This document shows, piece by piece, positions 45,889 to 54,147 of a stretch of DNA of 64,000 bases; the stretch's first letter is position 1, and each line of letters begins with the position of its first letter. Location of the stretch: contig NZ_LR134356.1 of assembly GCF_900637195.1 (NCBI RefSeq), positions 1 through 64,000 of the forward strand, read 5' to 3'. This DNA is from Mycolicibacterium aurum (lineage in GTDB: Bacteria; Actinomycetota; Actinomycetes; Mycobacteriales; Mycobacteriaceae). The position numbers and the translations under genes were made by a program. The notes under the pieces are model-generated. The model made no database searches, was not told where the DNA came from, and saw only the letters and a program-made list of their open reading frames with translations.

Positions 45889-46929
45889 TCAGCTACCAGT
45901 GGCCTGCTGATAGGCGGCGAGGTCGGCGTCCAGGTCGGCGAGCACCGCGTTCCAGTCGGGAACCCACACGTCGACACCGTCGAGTACCGCAGCGGGGGTG
46001 TTGGGGGTGGTCGCGCCCGTGCCCTTGAGGGATTCCAGGACCGGCAGGCCCAGCGCCTCCGGTTCGACGGTCTTCTGGACCTCCTCGGAGACCAGGTATG
46101 CCAGCAGCTTCTTGGCGTCGTCGGCGTGCGGCGCGCCGGAGGTGACGCCCGCGACGTAGGGCAGCGAGATGCTGGTGCGCTTGCCGTCCGCGCCGGCGGG
46201 AATGAAGATCGTGAAGGTCGATCCGTCGTCGTTGATCGACGCGAGATTCATCTGCACGTCGCCGTTGGCGACCAGCAGTTCGCCGTTGCTGACCTTGGGC
46301 TGCAGCTTGCCCGTCGACGACGAGGGCCCGACATTGTTGGCCTGCAACGCCTTCAGGTAGTCCAGCGCGCCCGGCTTACCGAGCAGGTGTTGCAGAAGGA
46401 CGAGCACCGCCGTGCCGTCGCCGGCCTGGCCGGGCGTCGAGTACTGCAGTTTGCCCTTGAACTCCGGCTTGAGGAGGTCGTCCCAGGTGGTGGGCGGGGG
46501 GTTCGCGCCGGGATTGACGATGAAGCTCAACGCGTTGTCGACGATCGGCACGAACGTGGCGTCGGGTCCGACCTGGTCCTCGGCGATACCGCTGGTGTCG
46601 ACGCCGCTGGGCTGCAACAGATCCGACTGGGCGGCGCGCTGGATGAACGGCGGCAGCGTGACGAGAAGGTCGGCCTGCGGGTTGGATTGCTCCTTCTCGA
46701 CGCGCGACACCACCTCGCCGGAGCCGGCCTCCACGAGGTTGACGTTGATGCCCGTCTCCTCGGTGAACTTCGCGAACGTGGGTTCATACCAGCCGGCCAG
46801 GCCGTCGGCGCTGTACACCGTCAGCGTGGTGCCGTCGCCGGAGCCCGACGAGCCGGTGCCGCCGCACGCGGCGGAGAGGGTGGCCAGTGCGGCGACGGAT
46901 ACCGCCGCGAGAGTTCTGCGCAGTGTCAT
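45889..46929 (-). CDS. phnS: Aminoethylphosphonate-type ABC transporter substrate-binding lipoprotein
   Basis: A 346-residue periplasmic-type binding protein with a lipoprotein signal (SVAALATLSAACGG, lipobox SAAC at about residues 19-22). It has a type II solute-binding fold like iron or phosphonate binders (TVYSADGLAGWYEPTFAKFTEETGINV, LPYVAGVTSGAPHADDAKKLLAYL). It would deliver the phosphonate to the membrane permeases. It lies three bases downstream of the HAD gene. Confidence 0.86.
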   Translation of the reverse strand: MTLRRTLAAVSVAALATLSAACGGTGSSGSGDGTTLTVYSADGLAGWYEPTFAKFTEETGINVNLVEAGSGEVVSRVEKEQSNPQADLLVTLPPFIQRAAQSDLLQPSGVDTSGIAEDQVGPDATFVPIVDNALSFIVNPGANPPPTTWDDLLKPEFKGKLQYSTPGQAGDGTAVLVLLQHLLGKPGALDYLKALQANNVGPSSSTGKLQPKVSNGELLVANGDVQMNLASINDDGSTFTIFIPAGADGKRTSISLPYVAGVTSGAPHADDAKKLLAYLVSEEVQKTVEPEALGLPVLESLKGTGATTPNTPAAVLDGVDVWVPDWNAVLADLDADLAAYQQATGS

Positions 46930-46932
46930 GGA

Positions 46933-47616
46933 TCAGCCTTTCAGGAGGAGGTCGGCGAAGTCGGACACGGAGGCCACGACGTGCGTGGCGCCGGCGGCTG
47001 CCAGCTGGCGCTCGTCGTGGGCACCGGTGAGAGTGCCTGCGGCGACGGCACATCCGGCCCGCAGTGCGCTCTCGATGTCGCTGGTGGTGTCACCGAGTGC
47101 GGCGACGGACCGCACGCTGTCGGCGCCGGTGCGCAGCAGCGCGGTCAGGATCAGGTCGGGGTACGGCCGTCCGCGCACGCCGTCCCCGGGCGCCAGGACA
47201 AGGTCGGCGATGTCGTGCCAGCCCAGCGCCGCGATCAGCTTGCCCTGGGTGTCCGGGGAGAACCCGGTGGTCAGCGCCACCGTGATCCCGCCATCCCGCA
47301 GGCGTGAGATCGCCTCGGCTGCACCAGGGATCGGCTCGGCGCGGCCCGCGGCGATGAGCGAGGCATAGGCGTCTTCGAACGCGGCGTTGGCCCGCTGGGC
47401 GGTAGCCTCATCGCCGAACAGCGCGCGGAACACCGTGATCTTGGACTGGCCCATGGTGTCGAGGACGTACTGGCGGGCGTGGTCTCGTTCGGGTCCGCTC
47501 TCGGGCAGGCCTCCGGCTCCAGCGGCGACCTCGAACGCCTCGACCACCAACCCGTCGTCGGCGACCGTGGTGCCTGCCATGTCGATCACGGCGAGCTGAA
47601 TCATGTTGTCTTCCAT
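46933..47616 (-). CDS. Phosphonatase-like HAD hydrolase
   Basis: A 227-residue haloacid-dehalogenase enzyme with DMAGTT at residues 12-17. Nucleophile Asp12 and Ala14 follow the phosphonoacetaldehyde hydrolase pattern DxAGT instead of the common DxDGT. The cap domain has MGQSKITVFRAL, whose Lys59 could be the Schiff-base lysine of PhnX; GDTTSDIESALRAGC is the metal-binding motif. This supports C-P cleavage of phosphonoacetaldehyde or a relative. It fits the phosphonatase-like hydrolase subfamily. Confidence 0.87.
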   Translation of the reverse strand: MEDNMIQLAVIDMAGTTVADDGLVVEAFEVAAGAGGLPESGPERDHARQYVLDTMGQSKITVFRALFGDEATAQRANAAFEDAYASLIAAGRAEPIPGAAEAISRLRDGGITVALTTGFSPDTQGKLIAALGWHDIADLVLAPGDGVRGRPYPDLILTALLRTGADSVRSVAALGDTTSDIESALRAGCAVAAGTLTGAHDERQLAAAGATHVVASVSDFADLLLKG

Positions 47617-47618
47617 GG

Positions 47619-48746
47619 TTACAATCCGATCTTGTCTGCGGTGTGTTCACCGATCACCGGGCCCAGGGTCATGCCGCGTCCGCCCGGTCCTGTCACCACC
47701 CACACGCCTGGGCTGACCTGTTCGCGATACACGAGCCGACCCGGGTCGACGCACTGGCTGTAGACGCCCGCCCACCGTTGCCTGATGGCCGGGAGCGGCC
47801 TGCCGAGAAGTTCTTCGACCACGCCGGCGAGGTAGTGGTACGGGGCCTCGGTGACGTCGAAGGCGAACGGCTCGGTGTACTCGTGGGTGTCGCCGATGGT
47901 CAGCCCGCCGCCCAGCCGCTGCACGCACAGCAGCTGCATGCGGTGCTCGTGTGCCACCGGATCCTGGTTCTCGCTGCGCTGCAGCGTATCCAGGGCATTG
48001 CCTGCGTAGGCCGGGTAGTAGCGCAGGCTGTCGCCGTCGGCGATCGCGGTGGTCAGCGGTTCGTCGAGCGGTGCGGTCTGCATCATCTGCAACCGCACCC
48101 GGCGGACGGGGAGGTCGCCCGCGAGGTCCCGCACCAGTCCACCGTGCGCGGCGCCGGCACAGACGATGACCACGTCGGCGTGATGGGTGTTTCCGCGGTC
48201 GTCCTCGACGCGGGTGTCGGTGACGGTGCGGGCCTCGGTGCCGGGCACGAACGTGTAGCGCCCGGTGGCGGCCAGGACGGCGCGAATCGCGGGAAGGGCC
48301 TGCCGCGACTCGACCGCCCCGTCGCGTTCGCAGTGCAGAGCGGCGACGAACTTGCCGCGCAGGACCGGATTGACGGCGCGGGCCGCATCCGGGTCGAGTA
48401 GCCGGAAGCCGCGTCGGCCCGCATCGGAACGTGCGCACACCTCCTCGGCCACAGCCACTTCGGCGGGCGAGCGGAGCAGCGTGAGAGAACCGCACGGGCG
48501 GAAGCCGATGCCGGGCACCGCCGCGCCGATCTCCTCCCACAGGGTGCGCGACCGCAGGCTGGCGTCCAGTTCACCCGAGGACCGGCCCGACACCCACACC
48601 AGCCCGAAGTTGCGCACGGTGGCACCCCGCGGCTCTGCCTCACGCTCGAGATGGACGACGTGGTGTCCGCGCCGGACGGCGTGCCAGGCGTGCGCCGTTC
48701 CGAGGATGCCACCGCCGACGATCGTGACCTGCATGGGCGCTGACAT
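47619..48746 (-). CDS. FAD-dependent oxidoreductase of the TIGR03364 type (phosphonate-associated)
   Basis: A 375-residue DAO-like flavoprotein with FAD loop VGGGILGTAHAW near residue 10, REAEPRGATVRNFG, and the C-terminal TGPGGRGMTLGPVIGEHTAD. Family members occur beside phosphonatase genes and some oxidise N-methylated aminoethylphosphonate. It is the first gene of the minus-strand operon, so it is probably under the same operator as the transporter. No aminotransferase PhnW is in the window, and this enzyme may provide the aldehyde instead. Confidence 0.83.
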   Translation of the reverse strand: MSAPMQVTIVGGGILGTAHAWHAVRRGHHVVHLEREAEPRGATVRNFGLVWVSGRSSGELDASLRSRTLWEEIGAAVPGIGFRPCGSLTLLRSPAEVAVAEEVCARSDAGRRGFRLLDPDAARAVNPVLRGKFVAALHCERDGAVESRQALPAIRAVLAATGRYTFVPGTEARTVTDTRVEDDRGNTHHADVVIVCAGAAHGGLVRDLAGDLPVRRVRLQMMQTAPLDEPLTTAIADGDSLRYYPAYAGNALDTLQRSENQDPVAHEHRMQLLCVQRLGGGLTIGDTHEYTEPFAFDVTEAPYHYLAGVVEELLGRPLPAIRQRWAGVYSQCVDPGRLVYREQVSPGVWVVTGPGGRGMTLGPVIGEHTADKIGL

Positions 48747-48808
48747 AACCCGGTGCGGACGTCATCGCCGCACACGGCCGATGTGAAGCGCGGGAACAGC
48801 GGGTAAAC

Positions 48809-48826
48809 AATTGGTATAGACCAATT
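48809..48826. promoter_or_regulatory. PhnF-type GntR operator
   Basis: The perfect palindrome AATTGGTATAGACCAATT lies in the 97-base gap between the divergent FAD-oxidoreductase operon and the HD/GntR gene pair. Its core TGGTATAGACCA equals the binding site described for M. smegmatis PhnF, a HutC-type GntR repressor. The regulator encoded at 49368 is of that type, so it probably controls both directions. Confidence 0.85.
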
Positions 48827-48843
48827 GAGGGTATGGTTGGGCC

Positions 48844-49371
48844 ATGCCACAGCGAGCCGACGATGTTCGTGCCGAGACCGCAGCCGTGCTCGAATCGTTG
48901 CGCGGAGTGTGGGACGAAGACGCCGTCGACGAGTGGGATCACGCCATGCAGTCGGCGGCCCGCGCCCTCGACGACGGGGCGGACGACGAATTGGTGCTTG
49001 CCGCCGCCCTTCACGACATCGGGCACAGCCCGCTGCTGGGCGGGCCGGGTGTCGAGGACCATTCCGGATTGGCCCGCGCTTGGCTCACCCCACGGTTCGG
49101 GGCCCGGGTGGCGTGGCTGGCCGGGGCGCACGTGGCGGCCAAACGCCACCTGGCCGCCGTCGATCCGGCGTACGCCTGCGCGCTGAGCCCCACGTCGGTG
49201 ATGTCGTTGGCGAGCCAGGGCGGTGCCGGCATCGATCGTGCCTTCGCCGAACATCCCTGGTGTGCCGACGCCCTGAGGCTGCGCCGCTACGACGACGCCG
49301 CCAAGGATCCGCACGCGGCCGGTGCCTCTGCTGACGTCGTGCTGGACCTTGCCCACCGACTGGCGAAATGA
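48844..49371 (+). CDS. HD-domain phosphonate-degradation protein (PhnZ-like)
   Basis: A 175-residue HD-superfamily protein with the metal motif AAALHDIGHSPL near residue 59 and a conserved upstream histidine (YxHA-like, EWDHAMQSAARAL). HD proteins of this kind in phosphonate operons include PhnZ, a diiron oxygenase that cleaves the C-P bond of hydroxy-aminoethylphosphonate. The substrate-forming PhnY is absent here. It overlaps the GntR gene by four bases. Confidence 0.8.
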   Translation: MPQRADDVRAETAAVLESLRGVWDEDAVDEWDHAMQSAARALDDGADDELVLAAALHDIGHSPLLGGPGVEDHSGLARAWLTPRFGARVAWLAGAHVAAKRHLAAVDPAYACALSPTSVMSLASQGGAGIDRAFAEHPWCADALRLRRYDDAAKDPHAAGASADVVLDLAHRLAK

Positions 49372-50063
49372 GCCTTCCCAAGCCCTATCTGGTGCGAACA
49401 GGGCTGGACGACATTCTGGCCACGCTGCACGAGGGTGACCCCTTTCCGCCGGAGCGGGAACTGGCGCTCCGGTTCGGTGTCGCCCGGGAGACGGTGCGGC
49501 AGGCCGTGCACGAACTGCTCGTCGAAGGCCGGATCGAACGGCGCGGCCGCGGCACCGTGGTGTCGAGGCCCAAGCTGGTTCAGCCCCTGTCGCTGAAGTC
49601 CTACACCGAGGGTGCCCAGCAGATGGGCCGATCCCCGGGGCGTCTGGTGGTCACGTGGGAGGACGTCACCGTCGACCCGGATATCGCTGCGGCACTTGGT
49701 GTCCGGAGTTCAGCGCGGGTGATGCACCTGGAGCGAGTGCTGTTGGCCGACGGCGCGCACATCGGCCTGGAGAGCACCTACCTGCCTCTGCACAGGTTCG
49801 GGGATCTGCGGCAGCGGTTCGACCCGACGACGTCTCTGTACTCGGCGATCCGCGCCGGCGGGGTGGAGTTCGGTTCGGCTACCGAGCGCATCGAGACCGT
49901 GCTGCCGTCACCGCGGGAAGCGGGGCTGCTCGAGACGACGACCGCGATGCCGGTGCTGCTGCTCAACCGCGTGTCCCTGGACGTCGATGGCGCCCCGATC
50001 GAAGTGGTGCGTGCGCTCTACCGCGGCGACCGGGTGGCGTTCGAAGCCACGCTCACCGAGTGA
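49368..50063 (+). CDS. GntR family (HutC/UTRA type) transcriptional regulator, PhnF-like
   Basis: A 231-residue regulator: N-terminal winged helix (DPFPPERELALRFGVARETVRQAVHELLVEGRIERRGRGTVV) and C-terminal UTRA ligand domain (SARVMHLERVLLADGAHIGLESTYLPL, VLLLNRVSLDVDGAPIEVVRALYRGDRVAFEATL). Its context beside phosphonate genes and the operator at 48809 make it a PhnF-like repressor of phosphonate uptake and use. Lies in an operon with the HD gene. Confidence 0.9.
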   Translation: MSLPKPYLVRTGLDDILATLHEGDPFPPERELALRFGVARETVRQAVHELLVEGRIERRGRGTVVSRPKLVQPLSLKSYTEGAQQMGRSPGRLVVTWEDVTVDPDIAAALGVRSSARVMHLERVLLADGAHIGLESTYLPLHRFGDLRQRFDPTTSLYSAIRAGGVEFGSATERIETVLPSPREAGLLETTTAMPVLLLNRVSLDVDGAPIEVVRALYRGDRVAFEATLTE

Positions 50064-50109
50064 CCGACCCCGCGCGATGAGAACTGCGCCGGCGCCTGGT
50101 CCAACCACC

Positions 50110-50742
50110 ATGACACTCACTGCGTCGGCGGTCTGGGAGTTCGTCCAGGCTGAACGGGCACGCCTGACCGACGACCTGGAATCGTCGACGCCCCGGGACT
50201 GGGCCACGCCCTCGCTGTGCCCCGGGTGGGATGTCCACGACGTGCTGGCACACCTGGTGGACAGTGCCAGGACGTCGCGGATCCGTTTCGCCACGCGAAT
50301 GGCGTTCGCGCGCTTCGACTTCGACGCGGACAACGCCACCGGGATCGCCCGGGAGCGACGCACCGATCCTCGCGAGACGCTCGCTGCCATGCGGGCGGCC
50401 GTGCCGCTGACCCGTAGCCCGATCGCGCCGCGTCCGACCAGGCTGGTCGAGGCGATCGTGCACGGCGAGGACATCCGGCGCCCGCTGGGGATCGCCGCCA
50501 CCTATGCCCCCGACGCGGTCGCGGCGGCATTGGCCTACCAGGTCAAGACCCCCACCGCGTTCGGCGGTGGACGTGAGCGGGTGGACGGGCTGCGGCTTGT
50601 CGCCACCGACACCGAGTTCGACATGGGTGCCGGCATCGTGGTGCGAGGCCGTGCCGTCGATCTGCTGCTCGCGGTGTCCGGCCGGGCGGTCAGCGCCGCG
50701 GCGTTCGACGGACCGGGCGCCGCGCAACTGGCCGCCGGGTAG
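50110..50742 (+). CDS. TIGR03083-type mycothiol-dependent family protein
   Basis: A 210-residue DinB-like helical-bundle protein of the maleylpyruvate-isomerase N-terminal type. It contains the family's hallmark LCPGWDVHDVLAHLVDSA near residue 37 with the metal-binding His. In actinobacteria these enzymes often use mycothiol; the substrate is unknown. ATG 50110 is used because it gives the common MTLTA-like start; the frame continues upstream without support. Confidence 0.82.
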   Translation: MTLTASAVWEFVQAERARLTDDLESSTPRDWATPSLCPGWDVHDVLAHLVDSARTSRIRFATRMAFARFDFDADNATGIARERRTDPRETLAAMRAAVPLTRSPIAPRPTRLVEAIVHGEDIRRPLGIAATYAPDAVAAALAYQVKTPTAFGGGRERVDGLRLVATDTEFDMGAGIVVRGRAVDLLLAVSGRAVSAAAFDGPGAAQLAAG

Positions 50743-50762
50743 TGCCGGTGGCGGCGAAAGCG

Positions 50763-50975
50763 CTACTCGCCGCGACCGGTCTCGTGCTGCAGTTTGTCGA
50801 TGAGCTCCGATGCGTGTGCCTTGGTCGCGTCGTCGGGGACCTCGACCCCGGCCTCTTGGGCCAGCGTGTTCAGGTAGCTGCGCTGCGGGCCGGTCATCGG
50901 CTCGTCGCCCGTCACCCACTCCGAGGGGTCCTTCTCCGCGTTCTCCTGAGGTGCCTGTGTGGTGTTTTCACTCAT
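50763..50975 (-). CDS. DUF3072 family protein
   Basis: A 70-residue acidic protein from ATG 50975 with the family core DPSEWVTGDEPMTGPQRSYL and the following NTLAQEAGVEVPDDATKAHASELIDKLQ. Such proteins are widespread in actinobacteria and uncharacterised. Its start is 84 bases from the divergent PPOX-family gene. Confidence 0.82.
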   Translation of the reverse strand: MSENTTQAPQENAEKDPSEWVTGDEPMTGPQRSYLNTLAQEAGVEVPDDATKAHASELIDKLQHETGRGE

Positions 50976-51058
50976 GCCAACCCGGATGCCCATCGCACGG
51001 GTGTTCGAAACGCGTAGGCGGTAACGCAGTCGTGACGGCGACCTGTAAGTATCACGAG

Positions 51059-51559
51059 GTGGGTAAGAACGAGCGCGCCAAGATCGTCATGACCGACGAC
51101 GAGATCACCGAGTTCATCGACCGCAGCCGCACCGCCACGATGGCGACCGTGCTGCCCAGCGGGCGGCCACATCTGGTGGCGATGTGGTACGCCGTGCTCG
51201 ACGGGGAGATCTGGTTCGAGACGAAGGCCAAGTCGCAGAAGGCCGTCAACCTGCGTCGCGATCCGACGATCACGGTGATGATCGAAGACGGCCTGTCCTA
51301 CGACACGCTGCGAGGGGTGTCGATCGACGGGGAAGCCGAGATCCACGACGACCCCGAGACCAACCTGCGCGTCGGCATCAGTGTGTGGGAGCGCTACACC
51401 GGTCCGTACACCGACGAGATGCGGCCCTTCGTCGACCAGATGATGAACAACCGCATCTGCGTGCGCGTCGTACCGTCTCGGTTGCGCAGCTGGGATCATC
51501 GCAAGCTCGGCATGCAGGGTATGCCGATCTCCGGCACCACCGCCCAGTACCTCAGCTGA
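51059..51559 (+). CDS. PPOX-class probable F420-dependent enzyme
   Basis: A 166-residue split-barrel flavin/F420-binding protein: FIDRSRTATMATVLPSGRPHLVAMWYAVLDGEIWFETKAKSQKAVNLRRDP is the typical N-terminal half. GTG 51059 (VGKNERAKIVMTDDEI) is the favoured start; ATG 51089 or thereabouts is a fallback. Probably reduces an unknown F420 substrate. Overlaps the convergent thioesterase gene by eight bases. Confidence 0.86.
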   Translation: MGKNERAKIVMTDDEITEFIDRSRTATMATVLPSGRPHLVAMWYAVLDGEIWFETKAKSQKAVNLRRDPTITVMIEDGLSYDTLRGVSIDGEAEIHDDPETNLRVGISVWERYTGPYTDEMRPFVDQMMNNRICVRVVPSRLRSWDHRKLGMQGMPISGTTAQYLS

Positions 51560-52364
51560 TCGGCGCCCGCGGCGGATTGAATCCCGGGTTCACCACCGCG
51601 GTGGCCGTCGCCGTGCCGATCGGGCCGAACCCGTCGACGACGACCGCGGTGCCGGTGGCGACACCGGCGTGGCTGTGGTGCGTCAGGGCCGCCAAACCGA
51701 GGTACGGCCCGTCGGGCAGGCGGCTGAGGGTCAGTGTGTAGTCGGCGTTGATGAACGGCAGGCCGTCGGCGCCGAAGTGCGTCAGCGAGCTGGCCATGTC
51801 TCCGGCCATCGCGGCGCGGGCGAACGGGGTGAGCTCGGTCCCGTCGACCAGCAGCCCGAGGTCTCTCGTCCAGATGTACTTGGGCCCGTGATGTGCCCAG
51901 GCACCGAGCCCGAAACTCGGTGTGTCGCCGTTCTTTCCGTACGTCCATACCAACGTGACGACGTCGTCGGGAACCGGGTCCGGCATTGCCGGGACGGGCG
52001 GCATCGTGACGGCCGTCGACCATCGCGGCCCGGGCGGTTGTTCCCCGCGGCGCAGGAACAGCGCGTTGGCGCGTGCCACGACCGTGCCGGACTGGGTCAT
52101 GGTGGCGTCGACCAGCTTGAGCCGGCGTCCCTCCCGCACCACCGTCGACTCGATGCGCACGGGGTCGGCCAGCGCGGCGGGGCGGAACAGATCGACGGTG
52201 AGGCGGGCCGGCTGCAGCTCCGGATCGCCGGCGTCTCTCTCGATGACGTGGCCGAGGAGGCCGCCGACGTAGTTGCCGCTGATGGTCTGCCCCCACGGGC
52301 CGCGCGCCCAGTCGGTGGGAATGAACGCGTCGCCGTCGGGGACGAAGAATGCGCGGGTGCTCAT
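51552..52364 (-). CDS. Acyl-CoA thioesterase domain protein
   Basis: A 270-residue protein with two hot-dog-like halves. The first contains GNYVGGLLGHVIERD and LTVDLFRPAALADPVRIESTVVREGRRLKLVDATM. The second contains DMASSLTHFGADGLPFINADYTLTLSR and YLGLAALTHHSHAGVATGTAVVVD. This is the TesB-like type common in mycobacteria. Start ATG 52364 gives MSTRAFFVPDG; the frame is open beyond it but unsupported. Confidence 0.83.
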   Translation of the reverse strand: MSTRAFFVPDGDAFIPTDWARGPWGQTISGNYVGGLLGHVIERDAGDPELQPARLTVDLFRPAALADPVRIESTVVREGRRLKLVDATMTQSGTVVARANALFLRRGEQPPGPRWSTAVTMPPVPAMPDPVPDDVVTLVWTYGKNGDTPSFGLGAWAHHGPKYIWTRDLGLLVDGTELTPFARAAMAGDMASSLTHFGADGLPFINADYTLTLSRLPDGPYLGLAALTHHSHAGVATGTAVVVDGFGPIGTATATAVVNPGFNPPRAPIS

Positions 52365-52392
52365 CGCGGCGACGATACGCAGCCCCCGGCGG

Positions 52393-52737
52393 TCAGTGTC
52401 CGGACAGTGCCCGCTTGACGTCGGTCGTGATCGGATCGACCAGCTCGCCGAACTCGGGATGCTTGTCGATGTAGCCGGCCACCATCGAGCACACCGGCAC
52501 GATGCGCAGCCCCGCGGCGCGCGTCGCGTCCAACGCCTCACCCACGAGAATCGTTGCCAGGCCGCGTCCGCCGAACGCCTCGTCGATCTCGGTGTGCGGA
52601 AAGATGCGCTGGCCTCCCGAGTCGGTGGCGCGGTCGATGAACTCGGTGAAGCCGGCCTCGGCGCCGTCGACCGAGATCGTGAAGCGGTCTGCTTCGGCGG
52701 TGACCTCGGTGGGGGCGCCGGTCTTGTCGGTGGTCAT
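52393..52737 (-). CDS. GNAT-like small N-acetyltransferase (PF14542 type)
   Basis: A 114-residue protein. The core FPHTEIDEAFGGRGLATILVGEALDATRAAGLRIVPVCSMVAGYI followed by DKHPEF contains the acetyl-CoA binding loop GGRGLA and the CS-x-VA-x-YI segment typical of small YjdJ-like acetyltransferases. Starts at ATG 52737; acceptor unknown. Lies nine bases downstream of the pirin gene. Confidence 0.88.
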   Translation of the reverse strand: MTTDKTGAPTEVTAEADRFTISVDGAEAGFTEFIDRATDSGGQRIFPHTEIDEAFGGRGLATILVGEALDATRAAGLRIVPVCSMVAGYIDKHPEFGELVDPITTDVKRALSGH

Positions 52738-52745
52738 GGACTCCT

Positions 52746-53711
52746 CTATACCCCGGGTGCCGGGCGGGGACGCAGCGTCGCGTTCGGCAGCGGTGGTGCG
52801 GGGAGGTGCTGGACGCGGCCGACGTAGCCCTCGACCGCACCGAAGCGGGCGTCGTGCTGTTGCCATTGCTCGCGGAAGCCGACGATCTCGTCGTGGCTGC
52901 GCCCGACAAAGTTCCACCACATCACCAGCTCCTCGGTGAACGGGGTGCCGCCGAGCAGCAGCAGCCGGGCCGGGCTGTCTCCGCGGTTGATCAGCTGCAG
53001 GCGGTCGTGCCCGGTGCCCTGGTAGGCGAGGTCGGCGACCGCCAGCGCCGACCCGCATGCCTCCACGTCGCCCTGGTCGACGAGCACCCCGTGTTCGAAC
53101 GCCTCGTCCACCGCGAAGGTGACCTCCACGCCGGGGTCGAGATCGAGCTGAGCACCCAGCAGCGGCGTGAAGGTGTGCACCGGAGACCGCTCGCCCTCCA
53201 GCTCGCCGAGGAACACCCGGGCGGTGACGCCACCTGCCGACCGGGCAGTGGGCACGTGGTGCGCGAAGTCGCGGCCAGTGTCGCGGGCCGAGTCGGGCAG
53301 AGCCACCCACAGCTGCGCGCCGTGCAGGACCGTGGTGCCGGCTGTCGACACCTCTGAGTGACAGATCCCCGCGCCCGCGGTCATCAGGTTCAGTTCACCA
53401 GGGCGCACCATCGCGTGCACTCCGGCGCTGTCGCGATGTTCCACCTCGCCGCTGAACAACCAGCTGACGGTCTGCAGCCCGGTGTGGGGATGCGGCGGCA
53501 CGTCCATCCCCGCACCGTCGCGGACGCGGTGGGGCCCGTAGTGATCGGCAAAACACCAGGCGCCGATCAGCGACCGCTCCCGCTGGGGCAGGGTCCGTCG
53601 CACCCGGATGGCGCGCGGGCCGCCGAGCGGCACCTCACGCGGCTGCAGCACTCCGTCGAATGGCGAAGCCACGCAGTCGACTTCGGCGGGGGCAGCCTCC
53701 GTATTGCTCAT
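52746..53711 (-). CDS. Pirin family protein
   Basis: A 321-residue bicupin. The N-terminal cupin has the metal-binding motif PPHPHTGLQTVSWLFSGEVEHRDS and MVRPGELNLMTAGAGICHSEV. The C-terminal cupin includes LLLLGGTPFTEELVMWWNFVGRSHDEI. Pirins bind iron and some have quercetinase activity. Starts at ATG 53711. In an apparent operon with the small acetyltransferase. Confidence 0.92.
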   Translation of the reverse strand: MSNTEAAPAEVDCVASPFDGVLQPREVPLGGPRAIRVRRTLPQRERSLIGAWCFADHYGPHRVRDGAGMDVPPHPHTGLQTVSWLFSGEVEHRDSAGVHAMVRPGELNLMTAGAGICHSEVSTAGTTVLHGAQLWVALPDSARDTGRDFAHHVPTARSAGGVTARVFLGELEGERSPVHTFTPLLGAQLDLDPGVEVTFAVDEAFEHGVLVDQGDVEACGSALAVADLAYQGTGHDRLQLINRGDSPARLLLLGGTPFTEELVMWWNFVGRSHDEIVGFREQWQQHDARFGAVEGYVGRVQHLPAPPLPNATLRPRPAPGV

Positions 53712-53741
53712 ACCGTCCAGTATGCCCGCGGCGCGGCGGGG

Positions 53742-54068
53742 TTACCGGTGACCGGGAGGCGCCGGTGCCAACGAGGCACACGCCTGTCCCGCTGCGTCCC
53801 ACGTCTGCTGGTCGACGCCGGGCGGTGCGGGCGGGGGACCCTCGGCGGGCGGAGCGTCACCCGGCGGCGGACCCTCGGGTGGTGCGTCCCCGGGGCCGCC
53901 GGCCGGGGGTGCGGGGACGCCGTGTTCGGTCATGCACTGCATGAACGCGTCGTTGCCGCCGGCCGGCTGTTGACCAGCGGCCGCGCCGGACGAACACGCG
54001 ACGGCGGCAGGCACGAGGACGGCACCGAGTGCGGTGGTCATCACTGTGCGCAATGTTGGTCGAATCAC
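53742..54068 (-). CDS. Small exported proline-rich protein
   Basis: A 108-residue frame starting at GTG 54068 after the clear GGAGACAAC ribosome site. It has an N-terminal signal peptide ending near VPAAVACSS, which may be a weak lipobox, and then a Gly/Pro-rich segment with repeats of GPPPGDAPPAEGPPPAPP. Two conserved-looking cysteines remain in the mature part (MQCMTEHGVPAPP and GQACASL). No known family can be named. Confidence 0.65.
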   Translation of the reverse strand: MIRPTLRTVMTTALGAVLVPAAVACSSGAAAGQQPAGGNDAFMQCMTEHGVPAPPAGGPGDAPPEGPPPGDAPPAEGPPPAPPGVDQQTWDAAGQACASLAPAPPGHR

Positions 54069-54147
54069 GTTGTCTCCTCGCAGTTTCCGGTGTCTGCGAA
54101 GGTAGAGGTGCTTCGTGGGCGAGACCTTTTTGCACGCTATGCGTCGG

